64,000 bases of DNA from contig BROG01000648.1 in the NCBI GenBank assembly GCA_030159075.1, forward strand, positions 358,986 through 422,985, in the 5' to 3' direction. This document shows, piece by piece, positions 10,385 to 23,446 of the stretch (the first letter of the stretch is position 1; the number at the start of each line of letters is the position of its first letter). A program made the position numbers and the translations under genes. This stretch comes from Atrina japonica (Eukaryota; Mollusca; Bivalvia; Pterioida; Pinnidae). The notes beneath the pieces are model-generated. The model saw only the letters and a list, made by a program, of their open reading frames with translations. It was not told where the DNA came from and did no database searches.

Positions 10385-11010
10385 GATCGGACATTATTCT
10401 GCCCCGCCCAGGATCCATCCTGGGCCAATCTGGCTGAAAACTACAAACTTTGTAATGGACCTTGAGCACTTGCTTCCTGCCAAGTTTCGTCAAAATTCAG
10501 TAGTTTTGAAACAAAAGCAGATAGTTTGAAAAATGCATCCTCCCCTCTCTTTTTTTGCAGTCTCAAAAAATTCATAAAAAATTATAGAAATTATATTTCT
10601 GCAAAATTCTTGCACAAAAACATTTCTTCACCTAATTACAAGTAAAACACATTAAACGAATGCATCAAAGTGAATGCAATGGGAGATAATTGAAGAAATC
10701 ATGCAAAAATTTATGAAAATGACAAAGGCTAAAAAGACCTCAAAACGCATCAAAAATTAATTTTCCAATTTCTATGAAAAACTACAAACTTGAATCATAC
10801 ATCCATGTAGATCACTCAGAAACAATCTGTTTTTCAAAGAGAGGTACATTTTGGGACCTATTCTGGATCCACCCCTGGGCCAATCTTTCTGAAAACTACA
10901 AACTTGGTAAAGGACCTTAAGCATGTGCTTCCTGTCGTGTTTCGTTAAAATCCCTTCAGTGGTTTCAAAGAAGGCGAAAATGTGAAAAGTTTACAGAGAG
11001 ACGGCGGATG
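10385..11010. repeat. Dispersed repeat (family also at 56.0-56.85 kb)
   Basis: Shared phrases with 56.06-56.85 kb include 'ggatccatcctgggccaatctg', 'ggaccttgagcacttgcttcc' and 'agtttcgtcaaaattc' with only modest divergence. Two diverged units occur here (about 10385-10590 and 10850-11000). The end 'gtgaaaagtttac' followed by 'agacg' is typical of this family's terminus. Confidence 0.7.
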
Positions 11011-11520
11011 GGGAGTGATCACAAACACAAAGTTTGATGCCGATGGAAAAGCAGCGCCCTAGTCTCGCTTTTGCAATTATGTCATGGTGAGACAAAAACA
11101 AAACAAAACAGTTATCGCTCCTGTTAAATCTGTGGAAAAAGCACCCAGGAAAAATCGTCCAGAAAAGTTGGATACATGAACTGCCTAAAATGCTTTATAT
11201 TCGGGAAGAGTTTGATGATAATTAAATAAAAAAAAACCTCAAAAGTTCTCTAATATTTTTATTGACCCTTAATTACCATAAAAAAGTATCACCATTATGT
11301 AACAATATGTAACAGCAGACATTTCATAAAATGTGTTATTGAATACATAAATCAAAATATTTGACATTGACTATCATTTGCCCAAAACGGACAAACCATA
11401 TCCTAAGTTTGTATCTATGAAAATACAATTATAACTTCCCCTATTGAGAAAGATAGCTCATTCTCTTATAGAAATATGGCATAAGTAAAAGTTCCCCTTG
11501 GGATACCCCTATACTTTTGT
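11011..11520. other. Unique AT-rich DNA, nothing recognised
   Basis: No exon-like frame, RNA gene or repeat was recognised. Confidence 0.5.
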
Positions 11521-11534
11521 TTGTTCGTTTATTG

Positions 11535-11797
11535 TTGTTTAACGTGCCACTCAATCGTTTACTCATATGGAGACATCACCAAATACTGGTGAGGAGCTTC
11601 AATATTGGCCCATGCTCGGCACTTACGACCATTGAGCAGTGACGGTTCTTTAACATGCCCACACCTACTGCGACACGGGACCTCGAGTTTTACTGTCTCA
11701 TCCGAAGGACAGGAAACCAACCTGCCGCCAGCTGGACTCAAACTCCCGATCAAGAGTCGAGCGCACTACCGACTGAGCCAGGACGGCTCCCCCTATA
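11535..11797 (-). mobile_element. tRNA-derived SINE with mollusc-type central domain (copy 1)
   Basis: Read on the minus strand it starts with a tRNA-like head ('gagccgtcctggctcagtcg', box A-like; 'gagtttgagtccagc', box B-like). A central domain follows with 'ggatgagacagtaaaac', 'aggtcccgtgtcgcagtagg', 'cacgttaaacaacaat' and an A-rich tail. It is about 15-20% diverged from the plus-strand copies at 29.27-29.52 and 55.07-55.33 kb. Small ORFs on both strands here are incidental. SINEs move by borrowed LINE machinery; this copy is inert. Confidence 0.88.
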
Positions 11798-12261
11798 CTT
11801 GTCCTGGCTTAAAACAATAACCTACATATAACAGCTTTATCAATAATAATATCCACTGGAATGAGAAACATTTATAAAGTTTGTAGTGTTGTTTTCAGCC
11901 AATTTTTGTGAGGGTCTAAAAGGAACCCTTCCCCAATTCTCGATTTGAACCATCTTTGGAAATCCACTTGTGAAAAATCGAAACTTATCCTGTAGTCTGT
12001 ATGATCATGTGACCTGGAATAATCTGTCCTTTATTCTGTCTGCTAGTGTTTCTATGAACTCCACTTCATTTACAGTAAATACAATCAAATCTTCATGTAC
12101 ATAACAGTTTGACTACCATAAATTTTGTCAATTTGAATACAAAAAATCATTGAATGTTGAAGTGAGTTCTGGAAAAATGAATAATAAAATGACATTTTAT
12201 CAGAAGATCACTGTGGTTTAGAAAACCTTCACCATTTTTATTACATATTTCTCTTGAGGAC

Positions 12262-12425
12262 CTGACAAATTTATCCTGGAGCTATGGAAAGCTTAGGATA
12301 AACTTATCCTGGAGTTATGGAAAGCTTAGGATAAACTTATCCTGGAGTTATGGAAAGCTTAGGATAAACTTATCCTGGAGTTATGGAAAGCTTAGGATAA
12401 ACTTATCCTGGAGTTATGGAAAGGA
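12262..12425. repeat. 33-bp minisatellite, about 5 copies
   Basis: The unit 'ggataaacttatcctggag' plus 'ttatggaaagctta' is nearly identical across copies. The unit itself contains a small inverted motif (aggataaac/ttatcct). Confidence 0.95.
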
Positions 12426-12439
12426 TATTTTAGGAAGCA

Positions 12440-14500
12440 TATTCTGAGGTAGACTCATATTCTCTCATACAAGGTCAATATTATTTTGAACCTCAACTGC
12501 ATAACAACACATACAGTAATAAATGTTTTCAAGTGTAAAGTAATATGTGAGGGACTAGATTATGTCTTAAATGTTATATATAAGAAAATATATATAGATA
12601 GAGATATAATGAAATAACACTGTTTAATACTCTTCACTAATTGGAATGAAAGGTATTTCTTATAACAAAGAAATATAATTATCTTTAGATAAAATACATA
12701 AATAGACTGAGAGCAGCAAAAAGCCAGTAAATAATCTTCATACAAAGTGAAAATGTCCTTGACCTTTGACCTTGAAGATACCCACAACTACAGAATACTT
12801 GAATGCCATTTGCAGTATTTACATGGTTAGCAGAAGGATATAAGGCATTATCTATCTATTAAAACATTCAGCCCTCTGTCCATGGAACCCCTGACCTTAA
12901 CACCCCTTCCAGGTTATCAAAATCACAACTTTTCTTACACTTATCTTCTGTGAGTACCAGCAAATTTGGAAAAAAAAAATCCTAAAAAAGGTTGTTGCAA
13001 ATGTTGGGAACAATATTCATGTAATCATCAAAATCCCCAGACTTATAACTTTTGTCAAAATCCAGATGGTTACATACAACATTCCAGTGTGTAATTCAAC
13101 AGAAGAGTTGATTTATAGTTGAGGTGTTTCAATAGATGTTCAAGCCAGTGTATCTGGTGATGTATGTGTAACAGATGTTTACACCCCATAAAAATGAATT
13201 GTTCATTAATCAACATCAATGACCAATGCCATTACAGTTAAACAAATTCAGAAAATAATACAGTATTTAGTTAAGATCTCAAATATTGGATGGACTTCTT
13301 TGATTTCAAGAGCAAAATTGGTTACAACTCTGACCATCTGTCAATGAAATAGCAATTCTTTGATAAATCGATTGTTTCTCTGACATTAACTCTTAAGACC
13401 GGTCCTGGGTTTATCACAGTAGTCCTCATATGCTATAGGAAGGGTCAAATGTCAGATGACTTTTACTAAAAGTTAGCTTTTAGATGTTATACATAAACAG
13501 GGCTATGTTAACAGAAGTTGTTTACAAAAAATATGTGAAAAAAAACTTGAGTAAAGCGCAATCATTTGAAAAATATATTCTACTTCTGAAAAAAAAGATA
13601 TAATTATATGTATTATACACACAAACAGTAATCAAATAGAATCTACCATAATTAGACATAAAAAAACGAAACACATAATCACCCAAATATCATCTTTATT
13701 AAATAATAACTTGGTTTCTTATAACTTATATAATCTTATGAGCCAGTGGGCAGAAAGAGGATAGGTGAGGAGTTAAAGAACACTTGTTTGGGTGAAATGG
13801 CAATTTGACTTTTTTGGTTAGAGTCATAGATAAAGAAATACAGGGACTTCTATATTTCATCTACAGTATATCATAAAATCCTTCAGAATTCCAGGACAAT
13901 GAGACATAAGTCTGAACTGAAATAGGAACAAACACTTTTTTACATATCTGTTAACTGAGTACAATGTTTCAAGCTTTTTCAGGGATGCTAGCTACTATTT
14001 AAAATAAATCCCCGCCCATGCAACAACCTCTCCCTGACCAAACTGTGTTTATCATTGATAAATACAACTTAAATTCTTCGTATCCTCCTTCCTTAATGCT
14101 GTCAAACATAAAATAGAAATTATTAACATGGCAAGAAACTAATGGTTTGACCCCCTGAGCTTGTGATCTCTAAAAGAGATGAACTAACTAAGGCAGTATT
14201 AAAGATTCACTAATCAAAGTACTGAAACTACTGGAATTGGTTATTATGCTGATAAAATAATCCTGAGTTTCAAACTTAAGTTGTAGGCATAGATAATATA
14301 AAAATAAATCATATTGCATTAAAAAACAAACTTCATTTTGAATCTCTCAATGATTAACATTCTTAATGGTCATCTATCACTACTTATCTAAAGCAAAAAG
14401 TTGTCCTTTAAAGAACCTAAGAAAAGTAAAAGAATCAAACGTTGATACAGCATACAGTAGCAGATAAATCAAATCACAACTTGAAAGTAGAGGCCTTGAA
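12440..14500. other. AT-rich unique DNA, no gene seen
   Basis: No exon with GT-AG borders and a recognisable peptide was found. Short ORFs here have no coding character. Confidence 0.5.
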
Positions 14501-14514
14501 GACTTATTTTATTT

Positions 14515-14800
14515 GAAGGGGCATTAGCAGCTGTGTTGACCAAAATTATTTAATTTAATTTTTTTTTCTACTTTACTACTTGTACTTGACACAGGCATAA
14601 ATAATCATATATTCCGATATATTTTGTGAAAATGTGGACAGGTTCAGTGTGGTATTCATATACAAATAGTAAGGTTGAATTAATCACTTGCAATTGAAAA
14701 GCTGCCAAACTTGGGTTTCTCAAGCAATTTTCACAAAATAAATATGAATTTAAGAATTTTTATGTCTGTGTTAGTGTATTTTTTTTTTGTTATTGTAAAT
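14515..14800. repeat. Dispersed repeat with inverted 'tatattttgtgaaaa' ends (copy 1 of 4)
   Basis: It contains 'ggggcattagcag', 'acttgtacttga', 'cacaggcataaa', 'atattttgtgaaaatg' and, inverted, 'caattttcacaaaat'. The same ordered set recurs at 37.6-38.32, 40.47-40.87 and 43.68-44.05 kb. Confidence 0.75.
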
Positions 14801-15094
14801 CAATCTAAGTATAAGCGGGAAATATTGGGAAACAAAAACACCACAGCTTATGCCCCTGTAGGACATGGGTAATAAGTAAGTGGCTGATAAACTGACTGAT
14901 ATCAGGTAACCGTTATGAGATACTGGTTTGACTGACAGCACAGTTTAAAATTCATCTCTTCAATGTCTGATACATATGTTCTTACATTACAACAATCTGA
15001 TTTTTTTATTTGAAATAAACATTTTCTCTTGATATAGTTGTTAGTAAAGGAATTAAAGAAAATAGAATATATGACATATTGGTTAGTAGATAAA

Positions 15095-16042
15095 CAAGAG
15101 GCCCAAGGGGCCTTAAGTCGCTCACCTGGCAAAATTGGTCAATATTGCAGAAAACATAAAAAAATGTGCAAAAGATGAAATCGCTAATTAACATGAAAAC
15201 CAGTAGGCTCATTGGACTCACATAAGAGTCGACCCAAACACTCTCCAAAATAAAATACTTGTAGATTTTTGCAAGGCACTCATTTTAAGGTAATGTTTTT
15301 TCTCTAGTTTTAATCATTTGGAGATACATGTATTAAATCAAAAATATCTGCTGACTCATTCATTATATATTTAGCCATGTTTGGTCCTAGCCCCTTTTCA
15401 TCTGCAAACTTTATGCAGCTTTACATAGTTATACTTCCTGTCAAGTTTGGTTCAAATAAGTCTAATGGTTCTGAAGAAGTAGTCAAAAATGTAGAAAAGT
15501 TTACAAAATAAACTTATATTTTCCATTCATTTAGGTGCCTGTGACCTTGACCTTTGACCCCATGACCATGAAATTTTGTCAAAATGATCCTCAGATAGTT
15601 CCTAACAACTTTCTCACATATCTTTGTACACAAAAAGTCGATCAATTTTGACTTATTAAACAATTTGTAGTACAAATATACCTTGTGTTACTGAAGTGCC
15701 CTCTAGTGGCTTGTTTATGGACAGATTTCATTTTCATTTGCAAACTTTGTAGATATTGACTTTAGAATCATACATACAAAATTTGAAACTTATCTGATCA
15801 TCAGTTCACAAGAAGAAGATTTTTAAAGACGTACCAAGATTTGGTCCTTTTTGGTCCATTTTGGTCCTATCCCTTTTTCATTCGCAAACTTTATGCGATT
15901 ATATGCCAAGTTTGGTTATGATTGGCCCACTAGTTCTTATGAAGAAGATGTTTAAATCCAAAAGGTAACAGATGGACGACAGACGCCGGACCTTTGGCCT
16001 ATAGCAATAGCTCACTTGGCCTTGTGGGCCAGGTGAGCTAAA
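15095..16042. mobile_element. Non-autonomous hairpin-ended element ('gctcacctggc' family)
   Basis: The left end 'caagaggcccaaggggcct' then 'gctcacctggc' and the right end 'agctcacttggccttgtggg' then 'ccaggtgagct' form inverted termini with internal short palindromes (ggccc..gggcc). The interior has 'tgaccttgacctttgacc' and 'cttcctgtcaagtttggttc'. A close copy lies at 27.56-28.38 kb, and a short internal-deletion relative at 59.81-59.96 kb. No coding capacity was seen. Confidence 0.8.
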
Positions 16043-17575
16043 AATATATCTTATAGTTTTCAAAATGTACCTATAAGATACAGCATATGAGCTATTGTTT
16101 TCCCTGTGCCATTTGCTGAAGTACTGTCTACTTGCGTAGAATTCTGTCAGCTAAAAAAAATCAAAACCAAGCCACATTTACTGACTATCTTGAGTAATAA
16201 AAAACGTTTACATTAACTATAAAAAATTATGCAGGATTTCAAAACGCAAATGTAAATATACATGGGCAAGTAGATATATAAAACCTTAGAAATGTTTACA
16301 ACTTATAAAATATTGTAATACATATAAACACACACAAACATGAACAGAATAATTCATAGTAAAAAGTCAACAACACATTGTGGTATTTTACTGTAAATTA
16401 AAATATTCATCTATGGCACAAAATATAAAAAAAACTAAAAAAATATTAGTAGGAACATATGTAAGCAACATTAACTCCAAGCATAACATACTGTAGAATC
16501 AGAAAATTTCATTTGTTGTTTTCATTTATCAACCAAATTTGAACCGTGATGAAATTTTACATCAGCCATACTTAGTTATAGTAATATGTTCCTTTACAAA
16601 CAAATTTTTATTTCAATGAAATTTCATGTCAGCAAATTTCTTTTATTTTTCTAAAACAATGAAATTTTAACCCTATGAAATTTCTGATTCAATATCAGAG
16701 ATAGATGTTTGTTATCTCTTAAAACAGACGACAAAAAAAAAGCTTACAATGAATACCTTAAGTCACCATGCAACAGATGCCTTTTACAGGTATTATGATT
16801 ACAATTTTCTGAATAATGTAAACAAAAGCAAAACCAGATAAAAAATTTACCTGATATTTTTCCATGGGATGTTCATTGGAAAAATTCTGACCACAATTTC
16901 AATGATATCCCTGTAAATTGTCCAAATATTACATCCCAATAACAGTATAAACATTATAAATACAAGTATATACATGTATTTACATAAAAGGAATCTCATT
17001 ATCTCAAAATTCACATAACCGCCCCATTTACTTGAGAGATAAAAATGAGATTTGAGATGACTAAAATTTTCAATTCACATATTTTCTATTCTTATTGGAT
17101 AGTGTAAATAGACCTTCTGAGGCTACTGCCTAATTTAAACAGGATTTAAGCAATATTTAATTACACTTTACCATGACTCCTTAATGGAAGTTAATCGTCT
17201 CATTTTTTGCAGGTAAACAAGTAATTAATTACAATACTAAATAATAATAAAAATGTAAAACCTTAAATTATGGGGGGTAATTTTGAGACAACAAGTGACA
17301 ATTCCATAATATTTCAATATTTTGGACCAGAAAATTACTTTTTGATGAGCAAAATATTTAGATATCCCAGAAAAAGTAATATAAATATATTAGTAAAAAA
17401 ATCCAGACAGGTCATTCATCTCTGACATAACCAGAATTACAAGATTTCACTGTTTGGGTGTAGTCAATCAGCCTTCTAATGTCACAACCATTAAAGAACT
17501 TGGTCAATATACAATGATAATGTTAGCTATGATGAAATAGTTTATAATGTATGAATAAAACATAATAAATATGGA
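16043..17575. other. AT-rich unique DNA, no gene seen
   Basis: Only short chance ORFs. No repeat structure of note. Confidence 0.5.
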
Positions 17576-17582
17576 TACTAAA

Positions 17583-18925
17583 CAACAGATCCAAGAGGGA
17601 TCTTGGCGCCCATCGTGGAATGTTCTATGTCTGATCTATGACAGATTATTCTTTTCTCTTATTTTGTGTCTCAACATTGAATTTTAACTTAAATCCATAT
17701 TTCTGTGAGATATTTTTTTCACATGATTATGGAACAACTGAACTTGAACTGAACATATTACATTTTAAGACAGAATGGAATTCAACATGGCCAACAGGTG
17801 TCCATCTTGGATTTTGATCTCTCTGAAAATTAAATATGTACATCTAGACTTCAGGGGGAACCTCTATCATTAATTTTGAAAAGATTCCTTCAGTACATTC
17901 TGAGAAATACATACTTCCATTGTCAAAATCCAAGATGGCCACTTGTCAGCCATGCTGGAATCCAATCTATCTGAAAATGTCATATGCACAACTACACATA
18001 ACGGGGAACCTTCATGTCAAATTTCAAGGAAATTCTTTCAGTCCTTTCTGAGAAATAACAATAACAAACTTCCTTTGGTCAAAATCCAAGATGGCCACCT
18101 GTCAGCCATGTTGGATTTTGATCTCTCTAAAAATGTAATATGCACAACTAGACCTCAAGGGGAACCTTCATGTCAAATTACCAGTACCGGTAGATCCCTT
18201 CACTACTTTCTAAGAAATAGTGGTAACAAATTTCGTTTGGTCAAAATCCAAGATGGCCGCCTGTCGGCCATGTTGGATTCCGATCTCTCTGAAAATGTTA
18301 TATACACAACCAGACCTCAATGGGAACCTTTATGAAAAATTTCAAGGAAATCCCTTCAGGCTTTTCTGAGTAGTAGTGGTAACAAACTTCTTTTGGAAAA
18401 GATCCAAGATGGCCACCTGTCGGCCATGTTGGATTCCTATCTCTCTAAAAATGTAATATGCACAACTAAACCTCAAGGGGAACCTTCATGTCAAATTTCA
18501 AGGAAATCCCTTCAGACCTTTCTGAGAAGTAATAGTAACAAACTTCCATTTGTCAAAATACAAGATGGCCGCCTGTCAGCCATGTTGGATTTTGATCTCT
18601 CTAAAAATGTAATATTCACAACTAAACCTCAAGGGGAACCTTCATGTCAAATTTCCAGTAGATCCCTTCACTACTTTCTAAGAAATAGTGGTAACAAATT
18701 TCGTTTGGTCAAAATACAAGATGGCCGCCTGTCAGCCATGTTGGATTTTGATCTCTCTAAAAATGTAATATGCACAACTAAACCTCAAGGGGAACCTTCA
18801 TGTCAAATTTCAACTAGATCCCTGTAGTCCTTTCTGAGAAATAGCGGTAACAAGAATTGTTCAGGACGTATTGACGACGGACGGACCATGGATGCAGGGC
18901 CATATGAATAGCCCACCATCTGTTG
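17583..18925. repeat. Dispersed element containing a ~157-bp tandem array, six to seven units
   Basis: The phrase 'caaaatccaagatggcc' (or with 'tacaag') recurs at about 17925, 18078, 18242, 18403, 18557 and 18714, a spacing of 153-164 bp. Each unit also has 'gccatgttggattttgat', 'cctcaaggggaacc' and 'tgtcaaatttc'. The element opens with the hairpin 'ccaagagggatcttgg' (17592) and closes with 'gacggacggaccatgg'. Frames of 130 and 144 codons (17943-18335, 18393-18827) are long only because the unit happens to lack stops. Confidence 0.85.
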
Positions 18926-18974
18926 ATGTCTAACTAGGGTTATAATCTGACATATAACCGGAGTTAGACATCTT
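18924..18974. repeat. Short hairpin
   Basis: 'gatgtctaact' and 'agttagacatc' flank a small inner stem ('ggttata'/'tataacc'). Probably the terminus of the preceding element. Confidence 0.6.
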
Positions 18975-19767
18975 TCAATGACTTTTCAACTAATCTGTAA
19001 TACTCAAAATTAATCATAAAATTTGGACATTTCAATTGGATATTTCAATTACATAAAAGTTTTTACAATCTATAAAAAAATAGATCCAATAAAATTAAAT
19101 GTCCTCGAAAGGGAAGTCTAGTCGGCCCCTTGGCCTTTATCAAGTGAAAGAGGACAATATGTTGTTATGAGGGTTAATGGGTGCTTGTTTACAATTATTG
19201 TACTTGTTTAACTGAGTGCATCTGGATCTTTCTGGAAGATCAGTTGTTTTTCAAGGACATTCTAACTCTGTCATCATGTTACTATATTTAGCCATAGGGA
19301 CTTTCCTGAATCTTGTAGAAAGACCATTTTCTTGATTATTCATATCTAGTGATTTCTAGAACTGTTTTAAAGTATATATACAGAGATGGCCAGGTCTTTG
19401 GGAAAGAACAAGTTTAGAACAAATTTAGAACAGCTGAGACTATTTTTGAGACCAAGTTATAGGAGAGCAGACCATATTTTTTATATTGGGATTTATGTCA
19501 GATTAGTGCACATCAATATTACATACAAATTGGAATTTATTGTGTATTCAAGTGGATCCTTTGAATATTACATACCGACTGGAATTTATTGTATATTTGT
19601 GTGGATCTCTGAACTGGAATTAAACTGTGAGTTGTGATTTTAATTACTGTAAACTGTCATATAGATTAAATTTTTATTTTGTTATTGTTAATAAAATTTA
19701 TAAATTTACGTTACTGTTTTCTTGATTTTTGTTGGTATATTTTATGGTAATTCTGACCTCATAACAG
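18975..19767. other. Unique AT-rich DNA with a chance 83-codon ORF
   Basis: The frame 19386-19637 is repeat-like near its end ('ttgaatattacataccgact' copies 'catcaatattacatacaaat') and has no recognisable motif. It is not called as a gene. Confidence 0.4.
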
Positions 19768-19993
19768 AATATATTAGTTACATAGTATTAAGTCTGCACA
19801 ATACACAGCTTCATGGCAAATATTTCTAGATGTTTATCAATTACGTCATGAGCAATGACATCACAACGTTAACAACACATGCATATTTCCGTGTACACAA
19901 GTAGACTTATATATAGGTATACTTTCACCAGATATTTCACAAATGGAAGCTGTGTATTGTACTTAATACTATGTAACTAATATACATATTGTT
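19768..19993. mobile_element. Short MITE with ~55-bp terminal inverted repeats
   Basis: The left end contains 'atattagttacatagtatta' then 'caatacacagcttc'. The right end contains 'gaagctgtgtattg' then 'taatactatgtaactaatat', the reverse complement with few differences. The ~110-bp centre has no coding frame. Confidence 0.88.
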
Positions 19994-21400
19994 GTCTTTC
20001 ACAAGGGGTGAAAAATTTGTGAATATTGAGTGTTTCACTGTTTTTTCGTATTAAAAATAGAACCGAAAATATACAAATTTAACAATGCAAATATACTTCT
20101 ATCAGGACTAGTATTACAGTAATTTTACAAAGATAGAGTTTTTTAAATCATAAATATCCCTGATAGCCTTATCAGACATATTTTTCATAGTGATAACAAC
20201 AGATAAAAATCATTTATGAAAATTCAATATTTATGTATAACAAACTGTTAGCAACTGACACATCAAAAATCAACATTCTACATACACACAATTATTCCAA
20301 AATACCTTATATACAATGTTTTATCCTCAAATATTTATTCCTGATATCAATTTTTATGGTAAAAAGATGCCATTATTCAAAAATAAATCAGCAGGTAAAA
20401 AATATGAAAAACGTTTTCTTGTAATGTAATTGCAGATTCTCAATTACACACACATACCTTGGTATCTGAAATAAGTCTGACAATTCAAACTTGAGGTCGT
20501 AGAAAATTATTTCACAATCATTTTCTATTGCGTAAATCAGCAGGTACATGTATGTGAAAATAAAGAATTATATTTAAAACAGATCAATAAGATTATAAGT
20601 GACAATGACTTTGACTGATAAGGAATACAACTTATTCACATTATACATAGCGATGGTGAGAAATAATATCACTCTTGTGGGTATGCGAGTTCTGTAACAT
20701 CTCTCTTTGGTTCTCACTGCTCTTTTAACTTTGTTTCTTTCCTATAAAGCAAAAAATAACATATCATTATCAATCTCACGCATCGCATTACGGAATCAAA
20801 TATTTCAAGACAATGTGTTGATTTTGCTTCCCCCCCCCCACAAGACAATAAATCTTATTGACTTTCCTTTAATTCGTTCCACCTTTACTATATAAACATA
20901 ATACCAAAGTTACAATGGTCAATTAAACTTCATCAGTTGAGCTCCATTTTGAAAAGTATTTGCATTTTCTAAAAAGAAAGTGGTATCATACAAGGCCAAA
21001 TAATGTCTCTAAAAATATAGCCAAAATCCATCTAAGAGTAACCACTGAAAAAAAAAAAATGACTATCTTAGCTTTGGAAAATTTTTGAATTTAAATGGTG
21101 TTATCAGTGCCAAATATAATTATAAGATGAACAGCTGGTACCAAAATACCAGGTACTAGGTTTATGTATACCCTCGGGGACTCAAACTATTCATTTATTG
21201 ATGAAACATATTTTTAACTTTATATTTTACATACCAAAGAATTGGTAGTTGTAAGAAATTCCAACTTGCATTATGAGCAAATCATAACTGCTGTTAGTGA
21301 TTGCGTGTAAAACTAATTGGTAGTTGTAAAGTTTTCAGCTTTTTATGAAACAATGCCCATGTAAGCTAAAAATAAAGATATATTTTTTTCTTGTTATATA
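19994..21400. other. AT-rich DNA, no gene seen
   Basis: Possible 3' flank of the LPCAT3-like gene. A C-run stands at 20830. No exon or conserved RNA was recognised. Confidence 0.4.
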
Positions 21401-21402
21401 TG

Positions 21403-21655
21403 ACAGAGATACAGTTGGCCTACTAAGACAGAGATACAGTTGGCCTACTAAGACAGAGATACAGTTGGCCTACTAAGACAGAGATACAGTTGGCCTACTA
21501 AGACAGAGATACAGTTGGCCTACTAAGACAGAGATACAGTTGGCCTTCTAAGACAGAGATACAGTTGGCCTACTAAGACAGAGATACAGTTGGCCTACTA
21601 AGACAGAGATACAGTTGGCCTACTAAGACAGAGATACAGTTGGCCTACTATTTAC
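21403..21655. repeat. 25-bp minisatellite, 10 nearly perfect copies
   Basis: The unit 'gacagagatacagttggcc' plus 'tactaa' is repeated ten times with one substitution (ttctaa in copy 6). The homogeneity implies recent expansion. It is continuous with the looser array at 22.7-23.4 kb, from which it is separated by a MITE. Confidence 0.97.
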
Positions 21656-21748
21656 TTCCTAATATATATAAGACAAATATACAGTTTGCCTACTATTTAC
21701 TTCTTGTTATATAAAAAGGACAGATCAGGATACTTTCTGATATATATA

Positions 21749-22708
21749 CAGTGAACCCGCTTTACAACGACATTCATTATAACGGAATATTCGGTATCCG
21801 ACAAGAATTGCTTGGGAACAAACGTACATGTACATAAAAAGTACTCATTACAACGGAATATTCGGTATCCGACTCCGACATCAGATTCCGGGAACAAATG
21901 TACAAAACTCAATGTAAATAAACTCTTTACAACGGCATAACATCGCAGTACATCCCACCCGCTAATCCGGCTATTGTTTTCAGTCTTGATTTTCTTCACG
22001 GTTGAGATCACAGGTAAAAATAATTGTCAATAAAACAATTACACCGTCAATTGTTCTTAATCTGCACTGATAGGTGATTGTCTAGGTGTCAACGAATCAT
22101 CCCTACCTGTGGAGTAGGCAGTAGGTTTCGTTAGAACTTAAGCGACAGGAAGAGAAATACAAACTGTATACAAATTAAACAAAAAAAAGATAAATAAATA
22201 ATAAATAAATAAACATATTGTTGAGAAGTTCCGTTATGCTACATGTCCGTGCCGCGGATCATAAAAATACTTCAATACTTACGATAATCTTAGACATTTT
22301 AGTAAAACTTTATTTGTGAACCGCAATCGGTGAGCTTTTTATTTAAAAAATAATGAATCTAACTCGGAATCAGGAGATATACGATTACATTCGGGTATTT
22401 TGTACATGATCCGTGCATTTCACGACATCACCGAATTACGATATGCGACCGCGAAAATAATTGTGCATTGATGTTTACAATATGAACATGCATAAATATG
22501 ACAAGTAAAAGGTTGAAAATAGTATGAAATAAAATAAAAATATTTGTTATTGTAAGTTTATGTATTTACATGTACATATATGCGTAAATGATACTCAAGA
22601 GAGCTAACTATGAAATGCCCACTACATCAAATTCGTTACAGTGACAAATTCGATATAACGTCATTCCTACGTGGGAACAAACATGGTCGTTGTAAAGAGG
22701 TTTCACTG
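21749..22708. mobile_element. 960-bp pogo/Tigger-like MITE with TA target duplication
   Basis: The left terminus 'cagtgaacccgctttacaac' and the right terminus (reverse complement 'cagtgaaacctctttacaac') are inverted repeats starting CAGTGAA, flanked on both sides by TA. This is the hallmark of Tc1/mariner-superfamily pogo/Tigger elements. Subterminal copies of 'acaacggaatattcggtatc' occur twice on the left. No transposase frame remains. It is inserted inside a minisatellite. Confidence 0.88.
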
Positions 22709-22719
22709 TATATATATAC

Positions 22720-23395
22720 ACATATGACAGAGATACAGTTAGTCCACTTTTTACTTCCTGTTATATATTAGACAGAGAGACCAGGATACTTTTTACTTAC
22801 ATATAAGACATAGAATTCAATATAATTTTATTTCCTGATATAGGTAAAACAGAGACCAGTATACTCTACTTCCTGATATCTACAAGACAGAGATCAGGAT
22901 ACCCTTTACTTATTGCTATATATATATAATACAGTAAGACCAGGATACTTTTTCCTTCATGTTATATAATATAATATAGAGAGGTCAGGTTACCTTTTAC
23001 TTCCTGTTATATATAAGGCTGAGGGACCAGAATATGTTTTACTTCCTGTTATATATAAGACAGGGAGACAAGAATATTTTAGGCAGATGGACCAGGATAC
23101 TATTTACTTCCAGTTTTAAATACGACAGAGTGTCATGGATACTTTTTACTTCCTGTCACACATAGTCATAGGGTCCAGGATATTTTTTACTTCCTGTTTC
23201 ATATAAGACAGAGGGTCCAGGATACTTTTTAGTTCCTATTATAGAAAAGACAGAGAATAGGTTACTTTTTACTTCCTGTTATATATAGGACAGAGACTAG
23301 GATATTTTTACTTCCTGTTATATATAGGACAGAGAGATTGGGACACTTTTTACTTCCTGTAAAATAAAAATTAGAGAGATGAGGATATTTTGATA
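22720..23395. repeat. ~47-bp minisatellite, about 14 imperfect units, beside the last LPCAT3-like exon
   Basis: The plus-strand unit is 'actttttacttcctgttata' followed by 'tataagacagagagaccagg'. On the minus strand each unit reads T/A-rich sequence then 'aacag|gaagtaaaaag', i.e. an acceptor-like AG followed by a TAA-containing segment. It lies 52 bp downstream (minus sense) of the last coding exon. Confidence 0.9.
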
Positions 23396-23446
23396 AACAT
23401 GTATAAGACAAACAAACCAATACATAACATTATTATCTTAAGACAC

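Noticed and set aside
11559..11820. ORFs of 64 and 71 codons around 11.6-11.8 kb
   Set aside because: They lie fully within the SINE copy on opposite strands.
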